A stretch of DNA of 9,856 nt from contig QQSG01000094.1 in assembly GCA_003602665.1 (NCBI GenBank), positions 1 through 9,856 on the forward strand. The letters are read 5' to 3'. Below the pieces are notes generated by a model. It saw nothing but the letters and a program-made list of their open reading frames with translations, ran no database searches and was not told the DNA's origin. The stretch comes from Candidatus Poseidoniales archaeon. GTDB taxonomy: Archaea; Thermoplasmatota; Poseidoniia; Poseidoniales; Poseidoniaceae. Numbering within the stretch: position 1 is the stretch's first letter; each line of letters begins with the position of its first letter. Positions 6,826-9,856 of the stretch are shown here, piece after piece. The translations under genes and the position numbers were made by a program.

Positions 6826-8088
6826 ATGGCGAACGTCCTAACATTGGACAATATCAACATCGAAGGCAAGACTGTCCTCTTGCGCGTTGATATCAACAGC
6901 CCGCTTGATCCTGCAACCAAATCCTTTCTGGATGATACGAGAATTCGCGCCATTCTTCCAACCTTGAACCGATTATCAAAGGCAAAGACGGTTCTCATTG
7001 CCCACCAATCCCGGCCTGGAAAGAACGATTTCACTAGTACACTCGGACACGCACGTGAACTTGGACGATTATTGGGGCGTTCAATTCGCTGGGTTGATGA
7101 CATTCATGGACCAAAAGCAATGGAAGCTATTGAGGAAATGAAGATAGGCGATATTCTCATGTTAAACAACATTCGAATGGATCCTGAAGAAGTGAATCGC
7201 AAAGGAGACGCTCTTGCTCTTTCTGAAACACAACTCGTTCAAGATTTAGCGAGTGTTGCGGATGTATTCGTGAACGATGCATTTGCCTGCGCTCATCGCT
7301 CCAGCCCAAGCATCGTTGGTTTTGCACACCACCTTCCTTGTGTGGCTGGGGAATTAATGGCTCATGAGATTCGTCAAATCGATTTAGCCCTTGAAGCTCC
7401 AAAGAGACCCTGTATCGCTGTTCTTGGAGGCATCAAAGTCGATGACAGTATTGAGGTTGCTCTCAATATGTTAGACAACAACATTGCAGATGAAGTCTGG
7501 TTTACAGGAGGAGTCGCCAATCTTGCCATCCACCTTTCAGGAAATGACATCGGTGAAGGAAATATCTCATTCCTTCAAAATGAATTACAAGATGCTTGGG
7601 ATTCTACAATCGAATCTGCAACTTCTTTGCTTAATTTACATCGAAATAGAATTATTTTACCAACAGATGTTGCAGCAAATGTAGAAGAGAACCGTATCGA
7701 TATCAAGGTCGAAAATTTGCCTATTCACGCACCTCTTTTTGACATGGGAATAGCCTCTATTCTTGCCCTTTCCTCTCGTATTAAGAGTGCTGGAACAATT
7801 ATTCTAAACGGACCCGCTGGAGTCTTTGAATTACCAGATTTCGCATTAGGAACTATCGAGATGCTCAATGCATGTGCAGAATCAGAGGGCTATGCCGTCA
7901 TGGGCGGTGGCCACACTGCAACATTGGTCAGTCAACGCGGTCTTGCTGACAAGATGGGGCACGTTTCAACGGGTGGAGGTGCTTGCTTAGATTACATTGC
8001 AGGCAGAACTCTTCCAGGGATTGAAGCACTCGAAATCAGTGCTCAACGATATCAATTGGAAATTACACCGATTCTACTTGATGAATGA
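6826..8088 (+). CDS. pgk: Phosphoglycerate kinase (archaeal type)
   Basis: This enzyme transfers phosphate between 1,3-bisphosphoglycerate and ADP in glycolysis and gluconeogenesis in the cytoplasm. Its 420 residues match the usual length of about 400-420. Substrate-site motifs run in the expected order: RVDIN (20-24), R39 in DDTR, SRPG (62-65), NNIR (114-117), FVNDAF (148-153) and AHR (156-158). The nucleotide-binding half shows LGGIKVDD (200-207), LPTDV (278-282), NGPAGVFE (328-335), GGGHTAT (360-366) and HVSTGGGACLDY (379-390). The GGGHT motif, with His where bacterial and eukaryotic enzymes have Asp, and SRPGKNDFTS in place of SHLGRP are features I associate with archaeal homologues. The gene appears complete and active. 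GGAAG precedes the ATG by about six bases. The amidohydrolase gene follows 82 bases downstream and may be co-transcribed. Confidence 0.97.
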   Translation: MANVLTLDNINIEGKTVLLRVDINSPLDPATKSFLDDTRIRAILPTLNRLSKAKTVLIAHQSRPGKNDFTSTLGHARELGRLLGRSIRWVDDIHGPKAMEAIEEMKIGDILMLNNIRMDPEEVNRKGDALALSETQLVQDLASVADVFVNDAFACAHRSSPSIVGFAHHLPCVAGELMAHEIRQIDLALEAPKRPCIAVLGGIKVDDSIEVALNMLDNNIADEVWFTGGVANLAIHLSGNDIGEGNISFLQNELQDAWDSTIESATSLLNLHRNRIILPTDVAANVEENRIDIKVENLPIHAPLFDMGIASILALSSRIKSAGTIILNGPAGVFELPDFALGTIEMLNACAESEGYAVMGGGHTATLVSQRGLADKMGHVSTGGGACLDYIAGRTLPGIEALEISAQRYQLEITPILLDE

Positions 8089-8170
8089 ACTCCACGTGAC
8101 ACAATCGAATGGGGAGAAAACCCTCCGTATCAATCACTAGGCTCTTGAAGAAGTACAAGTAGGAACAAAC

Positions 8171-9430
8171 ATGGGCGATGATACTGCTGTTCGTTATCGA
8201 AACGCGGTTTTGTATGATGATCAATTCGCTAAACATGTTGGCGATTTCCTACTCCATAAGGACGGTAGTTGGTCGAATTCAGTCGGTGACGAAGATGTTC
8301 TCGAGGAGATTGATGGGTCCAATCGGGTCATTACTCGGTCCTTACAAAATTGGCATACGCATCTCGCAATGCAGTTGAATGCTCGGGATTTTAGTGATGG
8401 GTTCCCTTTACACAGATGGCTTAACGAGGCTATTTTCCCTACCGAGTCGAAGATTACCCCGGAGTTTGTTCGAATTGGTGCTCAAGCTGCTGCTGCAGAA
8501 ATGATTCGCACAGGTTCTACGTTCGCTGCTGACATGTATTTCTTCCCGGCAATCACGGGTGATGTTCTCGATAAAGCAGGCTTGAGAGGATTGTGCGGAG
8601 GGCCTGTTAGTGATGCTGCGCTTCCTTCACACGACAGTGCTCAATCTGCACTAACTGAACTTGACGGTTTGCTTTCAAACAATTCTGAAGAAGATCGTGT
8701 CCAGTATGCAATTGCGACTCATTCGGTCTATCTTTGCTCTGAGGACACTCTACAAAGAGCAAGTGACCTTGCTGATAAGAGGAATGGGCGCCTTCACATC
8801 CACGTGAGCGAAACTCGGAATGAAGTCGCTGAATGTAAAGAGAAAACTGGAATGTATCCTGTTGAATACTTGGAATCAATTGATTTCATTCAACCAGGGA
8901 CAATCTTTGCTCACGCTTCATGGGTTAAGAAAAACGAAATTAGAATGATGGCTGACTACGATGTTACTGCTGTTCATTGCCCTTCATCAAACATGAAACT
9001 AGCCTGTGGCGGAACTCTATCGTATCCTCCCTACAAAGATGCAGGTGTTGATTTGAGAATAGGAACAGACGGTGCAGCCTCGAGTGGAAATGGACTGAAT
9101 TTACTCCACGAAGCGCGTTTAGCAAGCCTTGTTCAGCGGCATGACCACTGGGATTCAACCTTACTTCCTGCAAAGGATATCTTCGGAATCGCAACAAAAG
9201 GGAGCAAAGACTGGGTTGCTTGGAATCTTGATGATATTCGGATGCGTCCTCTTGGTCGTTCAAACAATCGCCATCTTGCGAACCTCATCTACAATGGCGG
9301 AGACTGCCTCGATGTTTGGGTGGATGGGCAAGCATTACGACTCAATGGTAAAACAAAAACAGTTGATGAAAAGGCAACTATCCGAGAATTAGACCTTGCA
9401 GTAAGCGACTATTATGAGGGTGTTGAGTAA
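8171..9430 (+). CDS. Amidohydrolase, probable S-adenosylhomocysteine/methylthioadenosine deaminase-like
   Basis: The protein has 419 residues, typical of the ATZ/TRZ branch of metal-dependent amidohydrolases. Metal and catalytic residues are all visible: H62 and H64 (NWHTH), H211 (HIHVSE), H248 (FAHAS) and D300 (GTDGAAS), with E214 as the likely proton shuttle. Other family signatures are the segment after the first pair (FPLHRWLNEAIFP, 78-90), THSVYLCS (183-190) and HCPSSNMKL (269-277). This set fits deaminases acting on adenosine-type or guanine-type rings and suggests salvage of S-adenosylhomocysteine or methylthioadenosine, but motifs alone do not fix the substrate. The C-terminal part (about 338-360) appears shortened: the usual stretch with Gly-rich turns before the ADLV-like strand is reduced to ATKGSKDWVAWNL. 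AGGA lies about six bases before the ATG. The stop is immediately adjacent to that of the convergent gene. Confidence 0.88.
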   Translation: MGDDTAVRYRNAVLYDDQFAKHVGDFLLHKDGSWSNSVGDEDVLEEIDGSNRVITRSLQNWHTHLAMQLNARDFSDGFPLHRWLNEAIFPTESKITPEFVRIGAQAAAAEMIRTGSTFAADMYFFPAITGDVLDKAGLRGLCGGPVSDAALPSHDSAQSALTELDGLLSNNSEEDRVQYAIATHSVYLCSEDTLQRASDLADKRNGRLHIHVSETRNEVAECKEKTGMYPVEYLESIDFIQPGTIFAHASWVKKNEIRMMADYDVTAVHCPSSNMKLACGGTLSYPPYKDAGVDLRIGTDGAASSGNGLNLLHEARLASLVQRHDHWDSTLLPAKDIFGIATKGSKDWVAWNLDDIRMRPLGRSNNRHLANLIYNGGDCLDVWVDGQALRLNGKTKTVDEKATIRELDLAVSDYYEGVE

Positions 9431-9856
9431 TCATTCTCGACCGTAATAAATCAATGTCGCGCCAATGCCAAGTACAAATATCGAAAGTACAATGCTAAAG
9501 AGAGAATGTCCAATATGGGCTTCATAATCAATCTTGACTTCAGTGCCTTCTGCAAGAGCACCATCCTTTGCCCCTAATGCAGCAAAATATGTCCCCGATT
9601 CCATTTCCCATGTGAATCCTGTATCGGACTTTGCGTCTGCACTACCAGCGGCGAAATTTGTTGATACTCCATCACAACCAAGTCCTCCTGAAAAGAAAGA
9701 AGAGGGCACGTCCTCACAACGATTCTTCTCATCTTCGTCAACAATACCAATCCAGACGTCGTCACGATCCCATGTCAATGTCAGTTCTGTTGAGAGTATA
9801 CCTATGAGGGGATTGCTCGGCAATGGCTCTTCAGAGAAAAAGGCTTGATTCGGCGC
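9431..9856 (-). CDS. Single-pass membrane protein, partial (N-terminus beyond the right edge)
   Basis: The minus-strand frame stays open from its stop at 9431 to the window edge, giving about 141 residues of C-terminal sequence. A TTG at 9823 could start a 130-residue protein, but the frame continues upstream without a stop (…FFSEEPLPSN), so a longer protein is more likely. The visible part is mainly polar and beta-rich, with an acidic segment (VDEDEKNRCED). Two cysteines 15 residues apart could form a disulfide. It ends in one hydrophobic helix (LFSIVLSIFVLGIGATLIYY) and a short basic end (GRE). This suggests an outward-facing domain anchored by a C-terminal helix. I do not recognise the family. 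The gene converges on the amidohydrolase gene with no bases between the two stop codons. Confidence 0.7.
   Translation of the reverse strand, partial: APNQAFFSEEPLPSNPLIGILSTELTLTWDRDDVWIGIVDEDEKNRCEDVPSSFFSGGLGCDGVSTNFAAGSADAKSDTGFTWEMESGTYFAALGAKDGALAEGTEVKIDYEAHIGHSLFSIVLSIFVLGIGATLIYYGRE

Noticed and set aside
8108..8130. Possible short hairpin (GGAG / CTCC) between the kinase and the amidohydrolase genes, considered as a terminator or RNA element.
   Set aside because: The stem is only four base pairs and is not followed by a T-run. The rest of the 82-base gap shows no structure beyond an AGGA ribosome-binding-like site near its end.
9431..9823. A complete 130-residue protein starting at a TTG codon.
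   Set aside because: The frame remains open upstream to the window edge with plausible protein sequence, so the TTG is probably internal and the gene is partial.

Overview
The window looks archaeal and most resembles a marine Group II euryarchaeon (Candidatus Poseidoniales). This is an inference from gene content, not from a marker gene or a search. The pointers are an archaeal-type phosphoglycerate kinase (GGGHT in place of GGGDT), a histone-fold protein, a large calcium-repeat surface protein anchored by a C-terminal membrane segment, AT-rich TATA-like elements, one of them so close to its start codon that a leaderless mRNA is likely, and short intergenic gaps. Base composition is mid-40s percent GC by eye. 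No RNA gene, mobile element or CRISPR array was found, and no gene-free stretch exceeds about 140 bases.

Layout. From 3488 down to the left edge, four minus-strand genes follow one another with gaps of 46, 49 and 1 bases and may form one transcription unit. They encode a beta-class DNA methyltransferase (probably N4-cytosine), an M24-family metallopeptidase with all five metal ligands, a 261-residue protein with one clear histone fold and probably a second one fused to it, and a multi-pass membrane protein cut by the window edge. Upstream of this block, also on the minus strand, lies a 1029-residue secreted, membrane-anchored protein (3596-6685). It has a signal peptide, an IPT/TIG domain apparently split by a seven-repeat beta-propeller, twelve thrombospondin-type-3-like calcium repeats, one membrane helix and a cytoplasmic tail ending in a tryptophan-rich motif.

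The surface-protein gene is divergent from the phosphoglycerate kinase gene. The 140-base region between them holds an 8+8 bp inverted repeat placed between TATA-like elements that face opposite ways. Phosphoglycerate kinase (6826-8088) is followed on the same strand by an amidohydrolase resembling S-adenosylhomocysteine/methylthioadenosine deaminases (8171-9430). That gene ends exactly where a convergent gene for a single-pass membrane protein ends (9431), and the convergent gene runs off the right edge.

Functionally the right half is central metabolism (glycolysis/gluconeogenesis and probably purine/methionine salvage) beside cell-surface proteins. The left half joins DNA modification and a possible chromatin protein with a peptidase. 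The least ordinary items are the fused histone-fold protein with its methyltransferase neighbour, the propeller nested in a TIG domain, and the palindrome in the divergent promoter.
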